Source of the DNA: Sphingomonas sp. 8AM
GTDB taxonomy: Bacteria; Pseudomonadota; Alphaproteobacteria; Sphingomonadales; Sphingomonadaceae
DNA length: 64,000 bases
Assembly: GCF_902506455.1 (NCBI RefSeq)
Contig: NZ_LR733844.1
Location: 1,560,224-1,624,223 of the forward strand
Reading direction: 5' to 3'
This document shows positions 49,484-57,743 of the stretch, piece by piece. Both the position numbers and the translations under genes were made by a program. Numbering within the stretch: position 1 is the stretch's first letter; each line of letters begins with the position of its first letter. Below the pieces are notes generated by a model that searched no databases, had not been told where the DNA came from, and worked only from the letters and a program-made list of their open reading frames with translations.

Positions 49484-51883
49484 TCATGCCGCCGGACAGG
49501 TCGCCCCGGCCGGATCGGTCGCGAGCCGCACGTCCGACACCGACAGCGCGAACGGCGCAGTGGCGTCGATCGTCATCGGGGTCGATACCTCCTCGACCGT
49601 CGCGCCGCGCTCGCGGAAGCATTTCAGCGGCACGCGCAGTACCTGCCACCCGCTCTTGCCGAGCAGCGGGGCGATGTCGACGCGCCCGCCACCCAGCGCC
49701 AGCCCGACCGGACCCGTCGCCGGCGTATCGACGCGATAGGTGATCTGCAGGTTCAGGTCGGCGTTGGTTTCGCGGAGCAGCGACAGCTCTGGACCGGCGA
49801 TCTTCGCTGAGCCCTTGCCCTTCCACGTCAGCCGGGTTGCACCCTCCTGCGCGGTCGCGCTGTCGACCGCGGCGCGCGTGACCGCCGGATCGAGGTCGAG
49901 GCGGAACGGGGCAGGGACGCGCCCGCGCGCAAAGAACAGGCTGGTGTTGGCGAGGCTCGCATCGACGCCAGCGACTTCGCTGAGCGCGGGGACCTTGCCC
50001 GGCCTGGCGTAGCTGAGCCCATAGCCGAACGGGAACAGCGGGTCATAGCCGGGCGCGCCGCGGTTGAGGGTGAACTGCCCCGCGGTCTTCGGCCAGCTGA
50101 ACGACAAGGTGCCGGTGAAGTCGCGCTTGCCGCCGATCAGCACGTCCGCGACGCCTTCGCCTTCCGAGCCGGGGAACCACGATGCGACGAATGCATCCGA
50201 CTGGTTCAGCTCCGGGTTAACCCACAAGGGCCGGCCGGACAGGAACACCGACACCGTCGGGATGCCTGCCGCCTTCAATTGCTTGAGCAGCGCCAGCGCT
50301 TGCTTGTCGCCGGCCTCGAACTCCAGCGTGCGGACGTCGCCGCGCATTTCGGCATAGGGCTGTTCGCCGAACACGATGATCGCGACATCGGGCCTGGTCG
50401 TGAACCGACCATCGGCCGACAGCGTCGCGCTGCCGCCGCCCGCTTTGGCCACCGCGGCGATCCCGGCGAAGATCGACGTCGCGCCCGGGAAGTCGGCATT
50501 GGTGTTGCCGTCACCCTGCCATGACAGCGTCCAGCCGCCCGACTGCCGCCCGATATCGTCGGCCGCATCCCCCGCGACGAGGATGTTGGCGCTGGCCTTG
50601 ATCGGCAGCACGCCGTTGTTCTTGAGCAGCACGAGGCTTTTGGCCACCGCCTCGCGCGCGATGGCGCGGTGCGCCGCCGACCCGAGTTGCTGCGGCTGCG
50701 TCTCATAGGGGCGGGCAGGGTCGAACAGCCCCAGCTTCATCTTGACGCGCAGGATACGGCGCACCGCATCGTCGATCCGCGCCATCGGGATCTTGCCCGC
50801 GCGCGCCGCGGCCAGCGTCGTGTCGAACAGTCCCTTCCAGCTATCCGGCGCCATCGCCATGTCGAGCCCGGCATTGAAGGTCGCCGGGCAGTCGGTGTTG
50901 GTGCAGCCGGGGATCTGCCCGTGGCCGTTCCAGTCGCCGACCACGAACCCCTCGAACCCCATTCGGCCCTTGAGCACGTCGGTCAACAGCGAGCGGTTGC
51001 CGTGCATCTTCTGCCCGTTCCAGCTCGAGAAGCTCGACATCACCGTCATCGCGCCGGCCTTGATCGCGGGCGGGTAGCCGGCGGCATGGATGCGGATCAG
51101 CGTGGCTTCGTCGACCTGCGTGTCGCCCTGATCGACGCCGTCCTTGGTGCCACCGTCACCGAGGAAGTGCTTGACGCTTGCAGCGACATGGCCGTGCTGG
51201 ATGCCGCGATCGCCGCCCACGCCCTGCAATCCCTCGACCATCGCGCCCGAATAGGAGCCTACCACCGCGGGATCCTCCGAATAGCCCTCGTAGCTACGCC
51301 CCCAGCGGTCATCCTGCGGCACCGCCACGGTCGGCCCGAATGCCCAGTCGATCCCGGCTGCCGCCGTCTCTGCTGCGGTCGCCGCGCCGATCTGACGGAT
51401 CAGTGCAGGGTCGCGCATTGCGCCAAGCGCAATATTGTGCGGGAAGATCGTTGCGCCGACGACATTGTTGTTGCCGTGCACCGCATCGACCCCGAACATC
51501 AGCGGGATCGCGACGTGCCCGGCGCGCTGTTCCATCGCCACCGCGTTGAACGCGCGCGACGTTTCCACCCACGGCGCGGCGGGCGAGCGGTCGGGGCTGC
51601 CGATCGGCGGCGAGCTGCCGCCGGCGAGGATCGAGCCGAGCGGATATTTGCGCAAATCCTCGGGCTTGATCGCCCCGATATCGGCCTGGATCATCTGGCC
51701 GATCTTTTCCTCCAGCGACAGCCGGGCGAGCAGGGCGGTGACCTTCGCCTCGGTCGCGGGATCGACCAGCCCGGTGCTCTTCGCGACCGGCCAGCGGTCT
51801 GGATGCGCGACCTGCGCTACGGCCCCGCCCGCCGCGACCGTCATCAACGCCACCGCCAGATAGCTCACGCCCCGCATCGTCAT
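49484..51883 (-). CDS. GH3 beta-glucosidase (ExoP-like), exported, 799 aa
   Basis: Periplasmic exo-beta-glucosidase. A signal peptide (VALMTVAAGGAVAQ) precedes the GH3 TIM barrel (LSLEEKIGQMIQAD; RWGRSYEGYSEDP; SVKHFLGDGGT). The nucleophile Asp lies in GFVVGDWNGHGQ. The (alpha/beta)6 sandwich follows, then about 190 extra C-terminal residues of the ExoP galactose-binding-like type. It should release glucose from cello- or laminari-oligosaccharides. ATG 51883 (or 51877) is used; the longer frame has no signal. It follows TonB receptor and Na+/sugar symporter genes on the same strand, and a LacI-type palindrome lies 41 bp upstream. Confidence 0.93.
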   Translation of the reverse strand: MTMRGVSYLAVALMTVAAGGAVAQVAHPDRWPVAKSTGLVDPATEAKVTALLARLSLEEKIGQMIQADIGAIKPEDLRKYPLGSILAGGSSPPIGSPDRSPAAPWVETSRAFNAVAMEQRAGHVAIPLMFGVDAVHGNNNVVGATIFPHNIALGAMRDPALIRQIGAATAAETAAAGIDWAFGPTVAVPQDDRWGRSYEGYSEDPAVVGSYSGAMVEGLQGVGGDRGIQHGHVAASVKHFLGDGGTKDGVDQGDTQVDEATLIRIHAAGYPPAIKAGAMTVMSSFSSWNGQKMHGNRSLLTDVLKGRMGFEGFVVGDWNGHGQIPGCTNTDCPATFNAGLDMAMAPDSWKGLFDTTLAAARAGKIPMARIDDAVRRILRVKMKLGLFDPARPYETQPQQLGSAAHRAIAREAVAKSLVLLKNNGVLPIKASANILVAGDAADDIGRQSGGWTLSWQGDGNTNADFPGATSIFAGIAAVAKAGGGSATLSADGRFTTRPDVAIIVFGEQPYAEMRGDVRTLEFEAGDKQALALLKQLKAAGIPTVSVFLSGRPLWVNPELNQSDAFVASWFPGSEGEGVADVLIGGKRDFTGTLSFSWPKTAGQFTLNRGAPGYDPLFPFGYGLSYARPGKVPALSEVAGVDASLANTSLFFARGRVPAPFRLDLDPAVTRAAVDSATAQEGATRLTWKGKGSAKIAGPELSLLRETNADLNLQITYRVDTPATGPVGLALGGGRVDIAPLLGKSGWQVLRVPLKCFRERGATVEEVSTPMTIDATAPFALSVSDVRLATDPAGATCPAA

Positions 51884-51923
51884 CCCCGCCCGTCCTGGTT
51901 CTCGATTGTGTCCGAACAATGCT

Positions 51924-51935
51924 GATAGCGCTATC
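51924..51935. promoter_or_regulatory. LacI/GalR-type operator palindrome upstream of GH3 gene
   Basis: GATAGCGCTATC is a perfect 12-bp palindrome with the central GCGC typical of LacI-family operators in proteobacterial sugar regulons (TGATAGCGCTATCA-like). It lies 41 bp upstream of the GH3 start, in the 194-bp gap after the symporter gene, indicating a separate regulated promoter for the beta-glucosidase. Confidence 0.65.
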
Positions 51936-52077
51936 CCGCTAGCGACGCCACAGGACGAAAGTCTTGGACGATGCCACCGCCGGTCACCGGCCGCGGGCGT
52001 GGCGATCCAGCGGTCCACGACCGCCTCGTTCCGGTCGTGGAGGCGGCTGAATTGTGCCACGCCGTCACGACGTCATC

Positions 52078-53673
52078 TCACCACCAGGTTGCGTAGAGCG
52101 CGATCAGGATCAGGACGATGCCGAGGCATGCGACGTTGAAGCCGGTGGTGGTACGGAAGTCGACGTCCTGCACGGTAACGCGATTGGCATTCGCGCGCGA
52201 CGGTACCAGCAACGACAGCACCACTGCCAGCGCGAGGCTCAGCAGAAAAACCAGGCTCATGCGGTTGAGGAACGGCAGGTCGGGCAGCGCCGCACGCAGT
52301 ACGTAGGACAACACCACCGATGCCACCGCCGCGCCGATCGCGCCCGCCTCGTTCGCGCGCTTCCAGAACAGGCCCAGCAGGAAGATCACCGTGATCCCCG
52401 GCGTGAAGAAGCCGGAGAACTCCTGGATGAACTGGAACGCCTGATCCGATTGCCCGATCAGCGGACGCGCGGTCAGCATCGCGATCACGATCGACACGCA
52501 GGCAGCGATCCGCCCGACCAGCACCAATCGGCGCTCCTGCGCCGGATCGGCGCGCCCGTTTTCGGCAACCGTCTTCCGGCCGAATTGCTTGGCGTAGAGG
52601 TCCAGGGTGAAGATTGTCGCGATCGCGTTGATCTTCGAGGCGGTCGACGCGATGATCGCCGCGATCAACGCCGCGAACACCAGCCCCAGCAGGCCGGGCG
52701 GCAGCAGCCGCAGCATCGCGGGATAGGCTTCGTCAGGCTTGGCGAGGTCCGGCGCCAGCACCACCGCGGCGATACCCGGCAGCACGATCACCAGCGGCAT
52801 GAGCAGCTTCAGGAACGCGGCGAAGACGATGCCCTTCTGTGCTTCGGGCAGGCTCTTCGCGGCCAGGGCGCGCTGGATGATGTACTGGTTGAAACCCCAA
52901 TAGCTCAGGTTGGCGATCCACATGCCACCGATGAGCACCGCAAGTCCCGGGAGCTCCTTATAATGCGGATTGTCCGGCGACAGGATCATGTCGAAATGAT
53001 CCGGGACGCGCCGCGTCAGCTCCCCGAAACCTCCGATGATGCCGGCATCGCCGCCGATGGCCCGCAGCGTCAGCGCGGACACCAGCAATCCGCCGAACAC
53101 CAGCAGCGTCACCTGCACGATATCGGTCAACGCCACCGCCTTGAGACCGCCACGCAGTTGGTACAGAACCGCAAAAGCACCCAACCCGACCAGCGCCAGA
53201 TCCTGGTTGATCCCGGCGACCTGCGTCACCGCGATCGAGCCAAGCCAGATGATCGAGGTCAGATTGACGAAGATATACAGCGCCAGCCAGAACACCGCCA
53301 TGATCGTCCGGATCGAGGTACCATACCGCTGCTCGAGAAACTGCGGCATGGTATAGATGCGGTTGTGCAGGAAGATCGGCAGAAAGAACTTCCCGACAAT
53401 CAACAACGTAGCGCCGGCCATCCATTCGTAGGAGGCGATAGCCAGCCCGATTGCATAGCCCGATCCGGCCATGCCCACGATCTGCTCGGCGGAGATGTTG
53501 GCAGCGATAAGCGAGGCGCCGACCGCCCACCACGGCAACGACTTGGACGCCAGGAAATAATCGGACGTGTCCTTGGTCTCGCCGGCCTTGTCCCGGCTAA
53601 CCCACTGCGCCAGCGCGAAGATGCCGATCGCATATCCAATAACCACGACCAGATCGATCGTTTGCAACGTCAT
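52078..53673 (-). CDS. Sodium/sugar symporter, SSS family (SglT-like), 531 aa
   Basis: Inner-membrane Na+-coupled sugar importer with about 14 spans. SSS/SGLT features: DYFLASKSLPWWAVGASLIAAN near 38-58, SAEQIVGMAGSGYAIG, YTMPQFLEQRYG, and the helix with AALIAAIIASTASKINAIATIF that carries the Na+-site Ser residues in vSGLT relatives. It lies between the TonB receptor (150 bp) and GH3 genes, so the substrate is probably glucose or a beta-glucoside from the same pathway. Confidence 0.93.
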   Translation of the reverse strand: MTLQTIDLVVVIGYAIGIFALAQWVSRDKAGETKDTSDYFLASKSLPWWAVGASLIAANISAEQIVGMAGSGYAIGLAIASYEWMAGATLLIVGKFFLPIFLHNRIYTMPQFLEQRYGTSIRTIMAVFWLALYIFVNLTSIIWLGSIAVTQVAGINQDLALVGLGAFAVLYQLRGGLKAVALTDIVQVTLLVFGGLLVSALTLRAIGGDAGIIGGFGELTRRVPDHFDMILSPDNPHYKELPGLAVLIGGMWIANLSYWGFNQYIIQRALAAKSLPEAQKGIVFAAFLKLLMPLVIVLPGIAAVVLAPDLAKPDEAYPAMLRLLPPGLLGLVFAALIAAIIASTASKINAIATIFTLDLYAKQFGRKTVAENGRADPAQERRLVLVGRIAACVSIVIAMLTARPLIGQSDQAFQFIQEFSGFFTPGITVIFLLGLFWKRANEAGAIGAAVASVVLSYVLRAALPDLPFLNRMSLVFLLSLALAVVLSLLVPSRANANRVTVQDVDFRTTTGFNVACLGIVLILIALYATWW

Positions 53674-53822
53674 TCATTTCCCTCCCGCAATCGGCGGCAG
53701 CGCGCGACCCCGGATCCTAGTGTAGCGTATGTCACCGTCACGTCCACGGCGCAGACGACGTTACCGTCGCCGCGCCGTGCCGCTCTGCCAACACTTCAGC
53801 GCCGGTCAGAATATGAAACGTG

Positions 53823-56714
53823 TTAGAATTTGGCGCGAACGCCAAAATTGTAACGTGCGCCGGTCTCCTGCTGCAGCAGATAGCGCTCCTTGATGGCCGA
53901 CCATTCGTCGATATATTCATTCGTGACGTTCACGCCCTGCAGATAGACCTGGAAGTTGGGCGTGAGGTCATACGAGACGTTGAAGTCGAGCTGGCCATAG
54001 GAGGAACGGTTGCGTGGCCGCGACTGGCTGTCGCGACAATTGCGCAAATAGTCCGATCGCCAGTTGTAAGATACGCGCGCCGAAATGCCATATTTTTCGT
54101 AGAAGACGCTGCCATTCGCGGAGTGTGGTGACAGCCCGTTGTAACCACACTGAAAATCCGCAAGCACCTGATCGCGCTCGGCACTGCTGGCGACATAGGT
54201 GTAGTTGCCGGTGAGCCCAAAGCCGCCGACAAATCCGCCCAACGCGTCAAACGAATATTGTCCGCCGACCTCGATGCCTTTGATCGTGCCGCTCTGCCCG
54301 TTGCGCGTCCGGGTGTCCTGATAGACCCGGTCGAAGCGCTGGACCGGCAACGTCTGCAATTCGAGGAAGTCCGACAGGTCCTTATAGAAACCGCCGACGC
54401 TAATGTAGCTGACGCGCGAAAGGTACCATTCCAGTGAAAGATCGTAGTTGGTCGAGCGGAACGGCAACAGGTTCGGGTTGCCGCCGGACGATAGCGGCAC
54501 CGCGATGCGCCCGCCGTAATCGTTGTTGACGCCGAGGTCGGTCAACGTCGGGCGCGTGATCGTCTGCGAGAAGGCGGCACGCGCGATCAGCTTGTCGGTC
54601 AGGTTGTACTTCAAATTGGCCGAGGGCAGCGCGTTGACGTAGCTGTTGCGCACCGCGATCGCGGTCGCCGGGCCATAGGTATATTGCAGCGTATCGTCGC
54701 CGGGAGTGTTCCTGATCCCCGTGACCGGCGTGTCGAAGCCCGCGGAGAGTACCTGAGTGCGGATCACGCGCACGCCGGCGTTGCCGGTCCAGCGATCATT
54801 GCCGAATTGCATGCTGATATAGCCTGCAGTCAGCCGCTCCTGCACGTTAACGGTGCCGCGAAGTTGCTCGCGCACGCCGAACGGACCGCCGTCTAACGCC
54901 TGAACCTGCGCCGCAAACGCCGCCTGCTGCTCGGGCGTGCGGCCGTTCGACGGGATGTTGAGCGTGGCGGGATCATTGAGATAGGCGAGGAAGGCCTGCG
55001 GATCGACTTCGAACAGCGAGGGCGGGATGTTCTGCCCGCCGCCGAGCAGGTCGCCCCATTCATAGGGCTGGAGCAGGCCGGAGGCGATCGGCACCTGATA
55101 GCCGCAGTAAGTGCAGTTGGAGTCGCTGTTGTTGAACTGGCGGTTGATCTTGCGCCGTTCGGTATAGGATCCCCCCAACGTGACATTGCGCATGATCGAG
55201 CCATCGACGTCCCACTTGGTGTCGAAATGGTATTCGGAGCCGCGATCGCGCGATCGGTTGGCGTCGATCCCCATGTAATGCAGCCGCATCAAATCGGGGT
55301 TGTTGATGATGTTGTTATCGTACGAAATTGACGGGATGCCCTTCCCGCCATCGAGCGAGAACTGGTAGCTGTAGGGTAGCAGCGCTCCGTAGACGTAATA
55401 AGCGTTTGGCGAATTGCGATTGGCGCCGGTGGTGGAAACGTCGAGTCGGAGCTCGACGTTCTCCGCCGGGTTCCACTTGATGTTGCCGCCGATCTGGTAG
55501 CTGTCCGACTTGCGGTTGGTCGTGTTGTAGACGTGATCGACCTTGGCGTTGACGCCATTGTTGGTGAGTGTCGGGTTGTCTGCCAGGAACTGCGGGTTGG
55601 CCGCGATGAAGTCACGCCCCAACATGGTCAGGCCGGTCGCGGTGTTGGTGCCGTCAAACGTCGGCTGATAGTAGGGGGCAGCCATGAAATTATCGAGCCG
55701 GCGCGTCACGCCCGAAATGTTGAAGCGCGAGTAGATGCCATCAACGGTGATTTCGAGATTGTCAGCCGGCCTGAATTGCACCGCCCCCGAGACGTTGATG
55801 CGCCCGCGCTCCTCCTGCGCGCGCTGATAGTAGACGCTTTGCGGCAGGTTGGCGTTGCCAGTAACCGGGTAGCGCGGGTCCGATCCGGTGATAATGGTAG
55901 GCACACCGCCGATCGTCTGCACGATGTCCGGCCGGCCGTTGATCCAGCCGTCGATCGCGATCGTGTCGGTCTGGCTCTCGCGCTTGGTGTACGAGCCGGC
56001 GAGTAAAATGCCGAAGGTCTTGTCCGGGTTCGCGTAGGAGACGGTCGCGGCGAGGTCGGGCGTAACGCGCTCGCGCGAGCGGTCATAAATGCCCCCGATC
56101 TGCGCCGCGGCATGGAGGCCGCTGCGGCCGTCAAGCGGTCGCGCGGTGACGATGTTGACGGTCGCGCCGATCCCGCCTTCCTGCAACTCCGGCACCGGCG
56201 ACTTGAAGACGTCGGTACGCTGGATCATGTTCGACGACAGCACGTCGAACGAGAATTCGCGTCCGGCATTGTCGGTCGCCATCACACGGCCGTTGACGAG
56301 CACAGTGTTGAACTCTGGTCCAAGCCCGCGCACAGTGATGAACTGCCCTTCACCGCCCGAGCGGTCGATCGCGACGCCGGTAATCCGCTGGAGGGACTCC
56401 GCGATGTTCGCGTCGGGGAATTTGCCGACGTCCACCGCGGAGATCGAGTCAACGATTTGATTGGCGTCGCGCTTGGTCTGTGCCGACGAACTGAGACTGG
56501 CGCGGATGCCCGTCACGACGATATCACTGGCCGCGCCGGGCTCGGCCTGCGCGCTGGATTGGTCGCCTGCCGCCGGACCCGAGGCCTGCCCGGGCAGCGC
56601 CAGTGCGCCGGGGCCTTGCGGATCAGCCGGAGCAGGCGGTGCACTCTGCGCCAGTGCCAACGACGATACCGAGCAGCTGGCGCTCAAGGCAGCCAGCATC
56701 CACCACGATCTCAT
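53823..56714 (-). CDS. TonB-dependent receptor (TonB-Xanth-Caul oligosaccharide type), 963 aa
   Basis: Outer-membrane carbohydrate receptor. The signal peptide ends SSLALAQ (about 23); a Pro/Ala/Gly-rich linker and the TonB box DIVVTGIRASL follow. The plug carries the subfamily hallmark SISAVDVGKFPDANIAESLQ and VRGLGPEFNTVLVNGRVMA. The barrel ends in Phe (NFGVRAKF). ATG 56714 is behind GGGAGAGGAAT. This subfamily is tied to plant-polysaccharide and oligosaccharide uptake in Xanthomonas and Caulobacter. The symporter and GH3 genes downstream point to cello- or laminari-oligosaccharides. Confidence 0.94.
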   Translation of the reverse strand: MRSWWMLAALSASCSVSSLALAQSAPPAPADPQGPGALALPGQASGPAAGDQSSAQAEPGAASDIVVTGIRASLSSSAQTKRDANQIVDSISAVDVGKFPDANIAESLQRITGVAIDRSGGEGQFITVRGLGPEFNTVLVNGRVMATDNAGREFSFDVLSSNMIQRTDVFKSPVPELQEGGIGATVNIVTARPLDGRSGLHAAAQIGGIYDRSRERVTPDLAATVSYANPDKTFGILLAGSYTKRESQTDTIAIDGWINGRPDIVQTIGGVPTIITGSDPRYPVTGNANLPQSVYYQRAQEERGRINVSGAVQFRPADNLEITVDGIYSRFNISGVTRRLDNFMAAPYYQPTFDGTNTATGLTMLGRDFIAANPQFLADNPTLTNNGVNAKVDHVYNTTNRKSDSYQIGGNIKWNPAENVELRLDVSTTGANRNSPNAYYVYGALLPYSYQFSLDGGKGIPSISYDNNIINNPDLMRLHYMGIDANRSRDRGSEYHFDTKWDVDGSIMRNVTLGGSYTERRKINRQFNNSDSNCTYCGYQVPIASGLLQPYEWGDLLGGGQNIPPSLFEVDPQAFLAYLNDPATLNIPSNGRTPEQQAAFAAQVQALDGGPFGVREQLRGTVNVQERLTAGYISMQFGNDRWTGNAGVRVIRTQVLSAGFDTPVTGIRNTPGDDTLQYTYGPATAIAVRNSYVNALPSANLKYNLTDKLIARAAFSQTITRPTLTDLGVNNDYGGRIAVPLSSGGNPNLLPFRSTNYDLSLEWYLSRVSYISVGGFYKDLSDFLELQTLPVQRFDRVYQDTRTRNGQSGTIKGIEVGGQYSFDALGGFVGGFGLTGNYTYVASSAERDQVLADFQCGYNGLSPHSANGSVFYEKYGISARVSYNWRSDYLRNCRDSQSRPRNRSSYGQLDFNVSYDLTPNFQVYLQGVNVTNEYIDEWSAIKERYLLQQETGARYNFGVRAKF

Positions 56715-56789
56715 ATTCCTCTCCCGACCTTATGTCTTCGTTCTCTCGAGCAGCGTGCGACGCTGTGTCCCTGTTCGTCCGCTGCGCGC

Positions 56790-56814
56790 ACCAAGCGGAG
56801 CGGGCGGGCTTGGT
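56790..56814. promoter_or_regulatory. 7-bp dyad upstream of the oligosaccharide receptor
   Basis: ACCAAGC (56790-56796) and GCTTGGT (56808-56814) form an inverted repeat with an 11-nt spacer, 76-100 bp upstream of the receptor ATG in the divergent gap with the DUF2490 gene. It may be an operator or a leader hairpin. It is unlike the GATAGCGCTATC site upstream of GH3. Confidence 0.3.
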
Positions 56815-56953
56815 AGCAGCAATGTTTTTGCGGCAAGCGACCGAATTTATACGATGAATGAACTCTGCATGAGGATTGTCGCCCGCGCCGCATGGTCAAG
56901 TCGTCGGGGCTCGCTATAGAAACGGCGAGTTGAGCTTCCCCGGGGGGTTGTGC

Positions 56954-57643
56954 GTGTCCAAATCGCGTTGTGCGGCATTCCTTTCGGGTGCGCTGCTGTT
57001 CGCCGCTCCTGCTGCGGCTCAGGTGGAAGACCAGCAATTCTGGGAGCAGGTGAACGTCAACGTTCCGCTTACGCCGGAAGTGCGCGTGACGCTTGAACAG
57101 ATCGGACGGTGGGGCGAGCGGGCCGACGGGATCAGCCAGACCGAATATGGCGGACTGCTCGGCTGGAAAGTCAGCAAGGCGGTCGAGCTGGGCTTCGGTT
57201 ATCGCCGGGTGGGGCTGTATAGCGCCTCCGGCCCGTCGGTACACGAGAACCGGCTGCGGCAGCAGATGGTGCTGACCCACGGCAATCTGTTCGCCCGTCT
57301 CCGTGTTGACGAGCGCTTCAATCCGGGTGGTGACGAGATAGGGGTCCGGATCAGACCCTTGCTACGCCGAAACTTCCCGCTGCGCCGCGCCGGGTTCGCG
57401 CTCTTCGCCTCGCACGAAAGCTTTGTCCTGCCGAATTCAACCCGCTGGGGCCAACGGTCAGGCTACGAGCGCATGCGCAACATGCTGGGCGTGACGATCC
57501 CGCTGATCACCCGCAAGGCGTTGCTGGATATCGGCTATCTCAACCAGTATCGCTTCGGGCGCAACGGGATCAGGCCGCAGATGGAGCATGCGCTGAGCCT
57601 GCAACTGACGATTAACGCCATCGGTCCGATCCTGCACGACTAG
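56954..57643 (+). CDS. DUF2490 domain protein, predicted outer-membrane/exported, 229 aa
   Basis: Exported protein with a signal peptide (SGALLFAAPAAAQ) followed by alternating strands such as FWEQVNVNVPLTPEVRVTLEQIGRW-type segments, in the DUF2490 pattern of a small beta-barrel-like protein. It ends with strands of the form LDIGYLNQYRFG and HALSLQLTINAI. GTG 56954 follows GGGGGG at a good distance; an in-frame upstream start would place the signal peptide internally. Function unknown. It is divergent from the oligosaccharide receptor gene and 100 bp before a chemoreceptor gene. Confidence 0.75.
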   Translation: MSKSRCAAFLSGALLFAAPAAAQVEDQQFWEQVNVNVPLTPEVRVTLEQIGRWGERADGISQTEYGGLLGWKVSKAVELGFGYRRVGLYSASGPSVHENRLRQQMVLTHGNLFARLRVDERFNPGGDEIGVRIRPLLRRNFPLRRAGFALFASHESFVLPNSTRWGQRSGYERMRNMLGVTIPLITRKALLDIGYLNQYRFGRNGIRPQMEHALSLQLTINAIGPILHD

Positions 57644-57743
57644 GCGTCGACGGGCGCCAGACTGGGCCAGCGCCGCGGTCGCCGCCCCGCGCTGATCGCG
57701 CCACGCTGATCGGTACGGGCCGTCGGCCTGCTATATTTGCGTC

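Noticed and set aside
47554..49743. Open frame of 729 codons on + opposite DUF885
   Set aside because: No family features and extreme Arg/Ala content; the opposite strand holds a complete DUF885 protein with its metal-site motif.
57732..57737. TATATT as a -10 box for the second chemoreceptor
   Set aside because: It lies only 6 bp before the ATG and no -35 element stands at the right distance, so it was not annotated as a promoter.
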